From JAKSUT01 sp045616505 (GTDB lineage Bacteria > Cyanobacteriota > Vampirovibrionia > Gastranaerophilales > Gastranaerophilaceae): a stretch of 17,146 nucleotides of DNA. This document shows positions 8,901 to 14,597 of the stretch, piece by piece. The notes under the pieces were generated by a model, which was not told the origin of the DNA, ran no database searches, and saw only the letters and a list, made by a program, of their open reading frames with translations. A program made the position numbers and the translations under genes. Position 1 is the stretch's first letter, and each line of letters opens with the position of its first letter. Where the stretch lies: assembly GCA_045616505.1 (NCBI GenBank), contig JAZLGV010000039.1, positions 1-17,146 on the forward strand, in the 5' to 3' direction.

Positions 8901-9825
8901 TGTTAAAAACCCTGAAGCAACAATTGGAATATTATTAAGAAACAACTATCAAGTAAACAAATGGACAACCGCAATCGGAAATGTAGGACTTAAAACAATT
9001 ACACGAAGCGAATGTTTAGGACAAAAAGCGGTTTATAGAGTTATTTATGCGATTTTAAAAATAATTTTAAACCCATTTGACAATAACAATATTGCTGAAA
9101 ACTATAACACTCTTACTGAATTTGGGTTAGTAAAATCAAATTTATTTGAAAAAATAAAAAAATTCAAAACAACTTTTGTATCAGCTGATGTCGATGAAAT
9201 AGAAGATATAGCACTTGGCAATTTCTATTGGGAAATCATATATTGGCTACATTTTGCAACACTTCCTGTTGAAGAATTAGCGATAAAAATAGGATTACAC
9301 TATTTTAAAACCGAAGTTGAAAAATCAAATGTATATTTAATTTCAACACTCATAAAAAGATTAAACGCAAAAAATTTAAAAGAATACCTTGAAAAACTTG
9401 ATACCCTAGCAAAGAAAAATAATTTATCAGGTTTCAAATTCTTTTCTGAAGAAGAAAAATCAGACAAAGATATTCTCAAAGGAAAAGTTCAAATTATGAC
9501 ACTTCACAAATCAAAAGGTGATGAATTTGACTTTGTTTTCATGCCTGAAATGACAGAAAGCAGTCTTCCTTTAAAAATAGAAAATATAAAACTTGTCGGA
9601 AACGCAAAATTTATGGAAAACGTAAAAGGTTTATCTTCTGAATACAAAGTTAAAACCGAAGAAGAAATGAAAAAATTTATTTTAGAAGAAAACCTAAGAC
9701 TTATGTATGTTGCTGTAACAAGAGCAAAAAGAAAACTTTTTATAAGTTATGCTCAAACTTCTTCTAAAAAATCAGAAGTACCGACACAAAACACTATCGC
9801 AGAAATTGTAGGGGGTGCAAAATGA
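5971..9825 (+). CDS. Double UvrD/Rep-family helicase: inactivated AddB/RecC-like half fused to an active AddA-like helicase
   Basis: A 1284-residue SF1A helicase protein, probably the motor of a double-strand-break end-processing complex. The C-terminal half has all the motifs: Q-motif region PREDQKPVL, P-loop AVPGAGKT (652-659), DEAQD (846-850), GDINQAI (873-879), TLHKSKGDEF (motif V, about 1177-1186) and LMYVAVTRAKRK (motif VI, R1251). The first ~640 residues look like the same fold with ruined motifs: GGISTKKT at 5-12 for the P-loop, ILDDGDE at 205-211 for motif II, AFDPLGSSRSGYLGAD at 233-248 for motif III, and RVLRKLTLCATENIF near 581-595 for motif VI. This resembles the non-motor halves of AddB and RecC. 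The protein stops about 33 residues after motif VI, so it has no C-terminal nuclease; that is the next gene, overlapping by ATGA. The start is the ATG after GGGGATAAAAA. Helicase assignment is very sure; the AddAB role is inferred. A defence role is possible, but the neighbours are housekeeping genes. Confidence 0.9.
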   Translation: MFFQGGISTKKTDVLINEYVKLINSGISASKILVILQNSNRRQYFSNKVFEKINVSAIEKPQIYSFYGLIYNAVKDNWAKLENILPQSPHTKILPNLIGLEVSQYLFKQIISQIKFEGYNSKKSLLHQLFRRYSLIVQNNLTDEDIKWRCEEVLKESFAPDAKLALDKFKKETINMRAFDYLRQSLIFSYIYKNTDYFKDIEYFILDDGDEITPACFDFIKHIKPQLKDFFIAFDPLGSSRSGYLGADKNNCDNLKTLFNGKTQILEEKSKMAYDAKILYENITDKKNENLKRFSLTSLSKRANMIDCCINKITELLDKGFLPNQIIVITPIIDDMLKFCLKEKLKNKLEILSLSGSEKLSQNEIVAASICILKLANNIPVSQFDIRNILHFLDIPLKYCQNILEKFETTQKLINFEFNIEEYTLKYEKLLSTIKEISQNNNLSSQIYKIYENLVDISKYSSDEITKFNFFIKEISDFEHVFENSIPKEKIIEQVENSIISENPNTQLEIKEQELVIATPQKIIDNQISSKFQIWLDISSDEWIKCDTGPLYNAWVMQKNWEKPEFTLQDNLELTENRTARVLRKLTLCATENIFAYASLFDGSGVENFGGIEKYLPQKTKENIVISKKPFTPREDQKPVLEYKKGKMAISAVPGAGKTTILLELIIQLLKNKIKPENIFVLTYMESAARNFRERTQNANPDLTQLPNISTIHGLALKILKENENYEKVGLNPNFEICDDSQRVTLIKNIGDKLHITQQYLTDFERGVSVLKMNNKNSNENTIEAQNIKDKKLSKFVEFFNEYQKTLQEQNLIDYDDMLILSVKLLKNNPDIRSHYQDICKYVIEDEAQDSSAIQQELIEMLSSKHKNLVRCGDINQAITTTFSNADVEGFRNFIKTSNKCVSMNQSQRCTKDVWTLANNLVNFTKNKDSAKNAFFDIQMKPVQGKNPEEKNAIKCFAVQNTFAEKNYISKTIKDILVKNPEATIGILLRNNYQVNKWTTAIGNVGLKTITRSECLGQKAVYRVIYAILKIILNPFDNNNIAENYNTLTEFGLVKSNLFEKIKKFKTTFVSADVDEIEDIALGNFYWEIIYWLHFATLPVEELAIKIGLHYFKTEVEKSNVYLISTLIKRLNAKNLKEYLEKLDTLAKKNNLSGFKFFSEEEKSDKDILKGKVQIMTLHKSKGDEFDFVFMPEMTESSLPLKIENIKLVGNAKFMENVKGLSSEYKVKTEEEMKKFILEENLRLMYVAVTRAKRKLFISYAQTSSKKSEVPTQNTIAEIVGGAK

Positions 9826-10445
9826 TTTTATCTCCACACATGTTAGAAACTTATGAAAAATGTCCTCAAATGTATTATCTAAAATACGTTAAAAATTTTT
9901 CACTACCTCAAAAACCTTTTCTTTTTGAAACAGGAGAAAAAATTCACGCACTTGCAAATTATTTTCTAAACAATGAAAATATTTCAAAAATGGAAAAAAC
10001 TCTCAATGCAAAAGAAAAAGAATATTTTGAATATTTAAAATCATCAAAATATTTTGATTTTGATGTAATAGGTACTGAATATAATTTGTCTTGCAAAATC
10101 GACAAATACTGGGTAGGCGGAAGACTTGATGCATTAGTAAAAGCCCCAGACAACTCTTATTATATTTTAGACTACAAAACAGGAGAAATTCCAGAAAACG
10201 CAGAAACATGTTTTCAAACAATTGTATATCTTCTAGCAGTTGATAAATTTTTCAAAGAATATAAATCATTAAAATTCGTCTATTTAGGACTAAAAAATAA
10301 AACAGAAAAAATTATTGAACTTACACCTCAAACCAAAATATCATTTGAAGAAAAAATTATAAACACTTGCAAAAAAATAGAACTAAATGTTTTTAAAAAA
10401 TGCGAAAATTGTGATACTTGCGAATATAAAAATTTCTGTAATTAA
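9822..10445 (+). CDS. RecB-family PD-(D/E)XK nuclease with Fe-S cluster cysteines
   Basis: A 207-residue single-domain nuclease resembling the C-terminal domain of AddB and Cas4. The active-site pattern is complete: H42 in ETGEKIHAL, D103 in GGRLDAL, D117 and K119 in ILDYKTG, then Q132 and Y136 in QTIVYLLAV, the RecB-family QxxxY motif. Four cysteines fit the AddB-type 4Fe-4S staple: C14 in YEKCPQMYY near the N-terminus, and C197-x2-C200-x5-C206 at the extreme C-terminus, with C194 spare. It begins inside the stop codon of the helicase gene (ATGA overlap), so translation is probably coupled and the two proteins should form a complex that degrades DNA ends. Its stop lies 3 bases from the stop of the convergent ldcA. 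A stand-alone Cas4 is an alternative, but no cas genes or repeats are nearby. Confidence 0.88.
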   Translation: MILSPHMLETYEKCPQMYYLKYVKNFSLPQKPFLFETGEKIHALANYFLNNENISKMEKTLNAKEKEYFEYLKSSKYFDFDVIGTEYNLSCKIDKYWVGGRLDALVKAPDNSYYILDYKTGEIPENAETCFQTIVYLLAVDKFFKEYKSLKFVYLGLKNKTEKIIELTPQTKISFEEKIINTCKKIELNVFKKCENCDTCEYKNFCN

Positions 10446-10448
10446 AAT

Positions 10449-11366
10449 TTATTTCAAATACTTTTCAATTTTCAAAACACAATCATCTGTAGAAATTTGT
10501 GCTTTAACCCCATAAGGAACAGTTATTTTTTCTTTTGCATGAGTTATCTTAAAACCTTTTATAATTGGTTTATTTATTTTCTTTCCGATTTCAAAAAACA
10601 AATCATCAAAATCTTTTTTACTTGAAATATCCAAAAAATCACCCAATACAATCCCTTGAAGATTTTTTGTAAAATCAGGAATATTCAAAAGTTGAGTCAT
10701 CATTTTATCTATTTTATAAACATCTTCACCTAAATCTTCTGCAAAGAATATAAATTTTTCTTTCGGAATAAAATCTAAACCACACAAAGAAACTATTGTA
10801 GCAAGATTTCCACCCCACAAAATTCCTTCTGCACTACCATTTGAATATATTTTTTTTCTTCTGTTACAAGGAGTGATTTCTAAACCTGACAAATTTGAAA
10901 CGGTATCAAAAAATGAGTTTACAGTAAACTTAGAAAAATCTTCTACCCCAAAATCACTTTGTACAACAGGAGCATAAAAACTAATCAAATCTGAACGAGT
11001 CAAAAACATTGAATTTAAAGCTGTAACATCTGAATATCCTGCAAAAATTTTTGGATTATTTTTTATCAATTCAAAATCTATTTTATCAAGCAATCTTATA
11101 GCGCCATAACCACCTCTTGCACACAAAATTGCTTTTATATTATCATCTGCAAAAAACTTATGTAATTCTTGTACTTTTTCTTCATCACTACCAGCTAAAT
11201 AACGATTTTTTGAAAAAATATTTTTAGACAAAACAACGTTATATCCACCATCTTCAAATCTTTTTTTTGCACGTTCTATGCTCTCTTTAGATTTCACAAC
11301 ACCTGAAAGCGCAATAATTGCGATAGTATCACCTTTTTCAAGTTTTTTAGGTTTTAATTTATTCAT
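10449..11366 (-). CDS. ldcA: LD-carboxypeptidase, peptidase family S66 (murein recycling)
   Basis: Cytosolic serine peptidase that removes the terminal D-alanine from muropeptide tetrapeptides (an L,D bond) during peptidoglycan recycling. At 305 residues it is the normal size. The Ser-Glu-His triad can be read as S112 in AGYSDVTAL (nucleophile elbow), E210 in FFAEDLGED and H276 in ITHAKEKITVPYG. The N-terminal KGDTIAIIALSG and the CARGGYGAIRLLD segment are also family hallmarks. There is no signal peptide, as expected. The start fits the family's N-terminus, but no Shine-Dalgarno sequence precedes it; the upstream bases on this strand are only A, T and two C. The mRNA may be leaderless or weakly translated. 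MccF-type microcin immunity proteins share the fold and cannot be ruled out by sequence alone. Confidence 0.88.
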   Translation of the reverse strand: MNKLKPKKLEKGDTIAIIALSGVVKSKESIERAKKRFEDGGYNVVLSKNIFSKNRYLAGSDEEKVQELHKFFADDNIKAILCARGGYGAIRLLDKIDFELIKNNPKIFAGYSDVTALNSMFLTRSDLISFYAPVVQSDFGVEDFSKFTVNSFFDTVSNLSGLEITPCNRRKKIYSNGSAEGILWGGNLATIVSLCGLDFIPKEKFIFFAEDLGEDVYKIDKMMTQLLNIPDFTKNLQGIVLGDFLDISSKKDFDDLFFEIGKKINKPIIKGFKITHAKEKITVPYGVKAQISTDDCVLKIEKYLK

Positions 11367-11374
11367 GGTATAAT
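11366..11374 (+). promoter_or_regulatory. Extended -10 promoter of dnaX overlapping the ldcA start codon
   Basis: TGGTATAAT (11366-11374) is a perfect extended -10 element (TGnTATAAT) and needs no strong -35. Transcription would begin near 11381, giving a leader of about 26 bases before the dnaX ATG. Its first base lies in the first codon of the divergent ldcA. A second TATAAT occurs at 11380-11385. Confidence 0.45.
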
Positions 11375-11406
11375 AATCATATAATAAATTTCGACAAAGG
11401 TAAACA

Positions 11407-13218
11407 ATGAGCGAAAACTATATTCCACTATATAGAAAATACAGACCACAAAATCTTAAAGAGATAGTAGGACAAGAGCATATTAAACATGCTCTATCAA
11501 GTGCTATTGAATTAAATAAATTTTCTCATGCTTACCTTTTCACAGGCCCAAGAGGAACAGGTAAAACTTCAACTGCAAGAATTTTAGCAAAATCTTTAAA
11601 CTGCCAAGAAGGTCCGACTCTTACACCTTGTGAAAAATGTCCAAGTTGTTTGAACATAAAAAATTCAAACCCAATCGATGTTATAGAACTCGACGCGGCA
11701 AGTAACAGAAGCGTTGAAGATGCACAAAACATTCTTGAAAAAATACAATATGCACCAGTGAACGGAAAATTTAAAATCTATATAATAGACGAAGTTCACA
11801 TGCTTACAAATACCGCTTTTAATGCTTTATTAAAAACATTAGAAGAACCACCAAAAAATGTTGTATTTATTCTTGCAACAACAGAACCTCACAAAGTTCT
11901 TGAAACAATAACAAGCAGATGTCAAAGATTTGATTTTAGAAGAATTACAACTCAAGACATCGTAAATCATCTAAAATATGTTTCTGAACAAGAAAAAATC
12001 AACATTGAAGAAGATGCTCTATTTACTATTGCAAAAAATGCCGCAGGCGGAATGAGAGATTCATTGAGTTTGCTTGACCAACTAAGTGTTTTAAGTGGTG
12101 CTAAAGCTATTACAGCAGACGATGTTAATACGCTTCTTGGAAGATTATCTTTTGACATACTAAAACAACTTGCTGATTTCATTGTTAATTCTGACGCAGA
12201 AGGCGGTATTGAATACATTGAAAAAATTTATAATAACGGAAATGAACCAAGCCAAATTTTAACAAATTTACTTGCATATTTAAAAAATTTATTAATCATA
12301 AAAAATTGTCAAAAAGAAGATTTATTGCTTGATTTGACTCTTTTAAGCAAACCACAAATTGAAGACATAAAAACTCAAATTAAAAACCTTGAAACACATC
12401 AAATAACATTTTTAATTGAAAAAACTTCATATTATATAAAAGAGCTTAAAACCACAACAAATCAACATTTATGGCTAGAAGTAGCAATTATAGATTTGGC
12501 AAACCTTACTCAAAATACATCTCTTGCAGATTTGCAAGAAAGAATAACAAAACTTGAAATGGGTGAAGTTGCAGAACTTCCTCAACGCACATACAATGTT
12601 TCTGCTCCTACAATTTCAACTCCAAAACCACAAGAAAAAATAGAAATTCAGGAAGAAAAAATCAAAGAAGAACCAAAAGAAATTAAAAAAGAAGTGGTAA
12701 ATGAAACTGAACAACCAAAAGAAGAAACAATGCCACTATCAAAAGTTTCTAAACCAGCAAACAACGATTTAAGAGAAAATTGGATAAGCTTATTACAAAA
12801 CATTTCAAGTTCTCCAACAGTAGCTTTACTTTCACAACAAACAAAACCTGTTGAAGTTTCAGAAGAAAAAATTATTATTTCTTGTAAAGAAACCTTCTTC
12901 AAGATATTAAGCAGCGACTCTAAAAAAGCTGCTATTGAAGAAGGAGCAAGAAAATTATTCAATAAACCTGTAAAAATAGAAATTCAAGTTTCATCAGCGC
13001 AAGATTTTGCCGAAGAAAAAAAAAATGTAGCAATTAACCCTGTAAAATCTTCTCCAAAACCAGTTCAAGTAAAAGAAGAAGAAAAAAACGAAGAAAATTT
13101 TGACGAAAACGAATACATAGATTATGAAATAGCAAAAACACAAGCACCTTCAAATTCTGCTCAATCTGACCAAGTTTCAATGGTGATGAAACTTTTTAAC
13201 GGAAAAATGATGGGCTAA
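11407..13218 (+). CDS. dnaX: DNA polymerase III subunits tau (and possibly gamma)
   Basis: ATPase subunit of the clamp loader that puts the beta clamp on DNA and tethers polymerase III cores at the fork. The order is: YRKYRPQNLKEIVGQ; P-loop GPRGTGKT (47-54); zinc module C66, C75, C78, C81; Walker B IIDEVH (126-131); sensor 1 ILATTEPHKV; arginine-finger SRC at 170-172; and sensor 2 GGMRDSLSLLDQ. The collar domain runs to about 390, then a Lys/Glu/Pro-rich linker (about 400-450). Next comes a tau-type C-terminal domain with ENWISLLQNI, and an end of VMKLFNGKMM. At 603 residues it is a full-length tau. An A10 run at codons 537-541 places stop codons a few bases away in both other frames, suggesting a shorter slippage product. 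AAAGG lies 7 bases before the ATG. No terminator separates it from prs. Confidence 0.95.
   Translation: MSENYIPLYRKYRPQNLKEIVGQEHIKHALSSAIELNKFSHAYLFTGPRGTGKTSTARILAKSLNCQEGPTLTPCEKCPSCLNIKNSNPIDVIELDAASNRSVEDAQNILEKIQYAPVNGKFKIYIIDEVHMLTNTAFNALLKTLEEPPKNVVFILATTEPHKVLETITSRCQRFDFRRITTQDIVNHLKYVSEQEKINIEEDALFTIAKNAAGGMRDSLSLLDQLSVLSGAKAITADDVNTLLGRLSFDILKQLADFIVNSDAEGGIEYIEKIYNNGNEPSQILTNLLAYLKNLLIIKNCQKEDLLLDLTLLSKPQIEDIKTQIKNLETHQITFLIEKTSYYIKELKTTTNQHLWLEVAIIDLANLTQNTSLADLQERITKLEMGEVAELPQRTYNVSAPTISTPKPQEKIEIQEEKIKEEPKEIKKEVVNETEQPKEETMPLSKVSKPANNDLRENWISLLQNISSSPTVALLSQQTKPVEVSEEKIIISCKETFFKILSSDSKKAAIEEGARKLFNKPVKIEIQVSSAQDFAEEKKNVAINPVKSSPKPVQVKEEEKNEENFDENEYIDYEIAKTQAPSNSAQSDQVSMVMKLFNGKMMG
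13016..13025 (+). other. A10 slippery run inside dnaX, candidate tau/gamma slippage site
   Basis: Ten consecutive A bases are read in frame as GAA AAA AAA AAT. The site contains the heptamer A-AAA-AAA in the correct phase for -1 ribosomal slippage and is long enough for RNA polymerase slippage. A -1 shift (or one added A) gives K-C-S-N then TAA, a 543-residue product. One lost A gives M then TAG, a 540-residue product. It is the longest A run I noticed inside any coding region of the window. No Shine-Dalgarno stimulator or strong downstream stem is obvious. Confidence 0.4.
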
Positions 13219-13368
13219 ATTTCATTTCAAACAATGCAAACATCTACATTTCAAAGGTTTTAATCAAACTTGCTTAATAAATGTCATATTTAGCAATATT
13301 TTCTTGATGTTTAAATTAGTCCTTGATAAACTTTTAAAGTAAAGACATATTGAAAGGGATATTTAAAA
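13219..13368. other. dnaX-prs intergenic region
   Basis: This 150-base AT-rich spacer shows no convincing terminator, so dnaX transcripts may read into prs. Weak promoter-like boxes exist, such as TTGATA (13323-13328) and CATATT (13346-13351), but their predicted start would fall on the prs ribosome binding site. I see no RNA gene or small ORF here. Confidence 0.4.
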
Positions 13369-14379
13369 ATGGTAATGGAAGCAACTTATCCTTCTTTGGA
13401 AAGAGCAATTGACCCAACACATGATATAAAATTATTTGCAGGTCGTTCTAATCCAAAACTAGCACAAGAAATAGCAGATTATCTTGGTACAACAGTTGGA
13501 CCAATGGTAATAAAAAATTTCGCTGACGGTGAAATTTATGTTCAAGTACAAGAAAGTGTTAGAGGTGATGATGTATTTATCGTTCAACCTCTATGTAACC
13601 CTGTAAACGATAATTTAATGGAATTATTGATAATCATCGATGCTTTTAAACGTGCAAGTGCAAAAAGCATTACAGCAGTAATTCCTTATTATGGATACGC
13701 AAGACAAGACAGAAAAACATCTGGTCGTGAAGCAATTACAGCAAAACTTGTTGCAGACTTATTAACAACAGCTGGAACAGACAGAGTTTTGGCAATGGAT
13801 TTACACACAGGTCAAATTCAAGGTTTCTTCAACATTTTGGTTGATCACATTTTCTCAACAAATATTCTTGTTGATTACATCAAAAAATTAAACTTAAACC
13901 CTGATGAACTTGTTGCAGTAAGCCCTGATACAGGTGGTGTTGCAAGAACAAGATATTTCTCAAAACAACTTGAATGTCCACTTGCAATTATCGATAAACG
14001 CAGAGATAAACACAACGAAGCTATCGCATCTCACATTATCGGTGATATCAAAGGTAAAATTTGCGTTATGTTAGATGACATCATCGACACAGCAGGTACA
14101 ATTTGTGAAGCATCAAAACTTCTAATCGCAAAAGGCGCAAAAGAAGTTTATGTATGTGCAACTCACCCAGTATTTTCTGGCCCTGCCATTGAAAGATTGA
14201 CAGCTGCTCCAATAACAGAAGTTATTGTAACAAACTCAATCCCTCTTGATTTCAGCAAAATGCCTCCAAAAATCAAACAACTTTCTGTTGCACCACTTCT
14301 TGGAGAAGCTATTTCAAGAATACACGATGATGAATCAATAAGTTCTTTATTCGGTTTTGAAAAAGAAATGAAAGTTTAA
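13369..14379 (+). CDS. prs: Ribose-phosphate pyrophosphokinase (PRPP synthetase)
   Basis: Makes phosphoribosyl pyrophosphate from ribose 5-phosphate and ATP for purine, pyrimidine, histidine, tryptophan and NAD synthesis; cytosolic and hexameric in class I enzymes. Visible landmarks are LFAGRSNPKLAQEIA, FADGEIYVQVQESVRG, PYYGYARQDRK (107-117), the metal-site histidine in DLHTGQIQGFF (144-154), the flexible catalytic loop KRRDKHNE (210-217) and the ribose-phosphate loop LDDIIDTAGT (235-244). It has 336 residues, against about 315 in most bacteria. The excess is a leader of some 18 residues before KLFAGRSN, a feature I also associate with cyanobacterial enzymes. Two ATGs are available; the first (13369) is 10 bases after AAAGGGAT and is preferred over 13375. 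It lies downstream of dnaX and is closed by its own terminator. Confidence 0.95.
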   Translation: MVMEATYPSLERAIDPTHDIKLFAGRSNPKLAQEIADYLGTTVGPMVIKNFADGEIYVQVQESVRGDDVFIVQPLCNPVNDNLMELLIIIDAFKRASAKSITAVIPYYGYARQDRKTSGREAITAKLVADLLTTAGTDRVLAMDLHTGQIQGFFNILVDHIFSTNILVDYIKKLNLNPDELVAVSPDTGGVARTRYFSKQLECPLAIIDKRRDKHNEAIASHIIGDIKGKICVMLDDIIDTAGTICEASKLLIAKGAKEVYVCATHPVFSGPAIERLTAAPITEVIVTNSIPLDFSKMPPKIKQLSVAPLLGEAISRIHDDESISSLFGFEKEMKV

Positions 14380-14402
14380 AAATACCAAACACACAAAAAC
14401 TT

Positions 14403-14436
14403 GCACAGGTTTTGAAAAAAGCCTGTGCTTTTTATT
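14403..14436 (+). terminator. Intrinsic terminator of prs
   Basis: GCACAGG (14403-14409) pairs with CCTGTGC (14422-14428), and TTTT with AAAA can extend the stem inward around a bulged G. TTTTTATT follows directly. It lies 24 bases after the prs stop codon. Confidence 0.87.
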
Positions 14437-14482
14437 GACCAAATTTTCTATTAAAAATATTTGTTAAATAAATTTAATAACA

Positions 14483-14506
14483 ATAATTACAATTTATTGT
14501 AATTAT
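14483..14506. repeat. 24-base dyad, possible operator upstream of the duplicated-domain protein gene
   Basis: ATAATTACAAT (14483-14493) and its exact complement ATTGTAATTAT (14496-14506) are separated by 2 bases. The site lies 92 bases before the next start codon, after the prs terminator and without a T tract, so a protein-binding site is more natural than a terminator. I cannot name the regulator. The surrounding 14437-14582 is very AT-rich and contains no clear pair of promoter boxes. Confidence 0.35.
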
Positions 14507-14597
14507 ATTTTGTTTATTTTACCATTGTAGTAGAAGAAAAAATCATACGAAATATTTATAGCTATTAAATTTAAAACTACGAAAAGGAGAGGACACT

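Noticed and set aside
5971..9825. The helicase gene as a recent horizontal acquisition, because it looks more AT-rich than gyrA.
   Set aside because: dnaX, the nuclease and ldcA show similar base use; gyrA and prs are simply richer in C-ending codons, as expected for highly expressed genes.
9822..10445. The nuclease as Cas4 of a CRISPR system.
   Set aside because: There are no repeats or cas genes in the window, and translation is coupled to a helicase instead.
12684..12690. T-AAA-AAA-G in the dnaX linker as a frameshift site; a -1 shift there would stop soon after at a TGA.
   Set aside because: The in-phase heptamer starts with T, so the P-site pairing would be lost on a -1 shift, and the run has only six A bases. 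The A10 run downstream is much better.
13375..14379. The second ATG as the start of prs.
   Set aside because: It is 16 bases from AAAGGG, whereas the first ATG is 10 bases away; the difference is only two residues.
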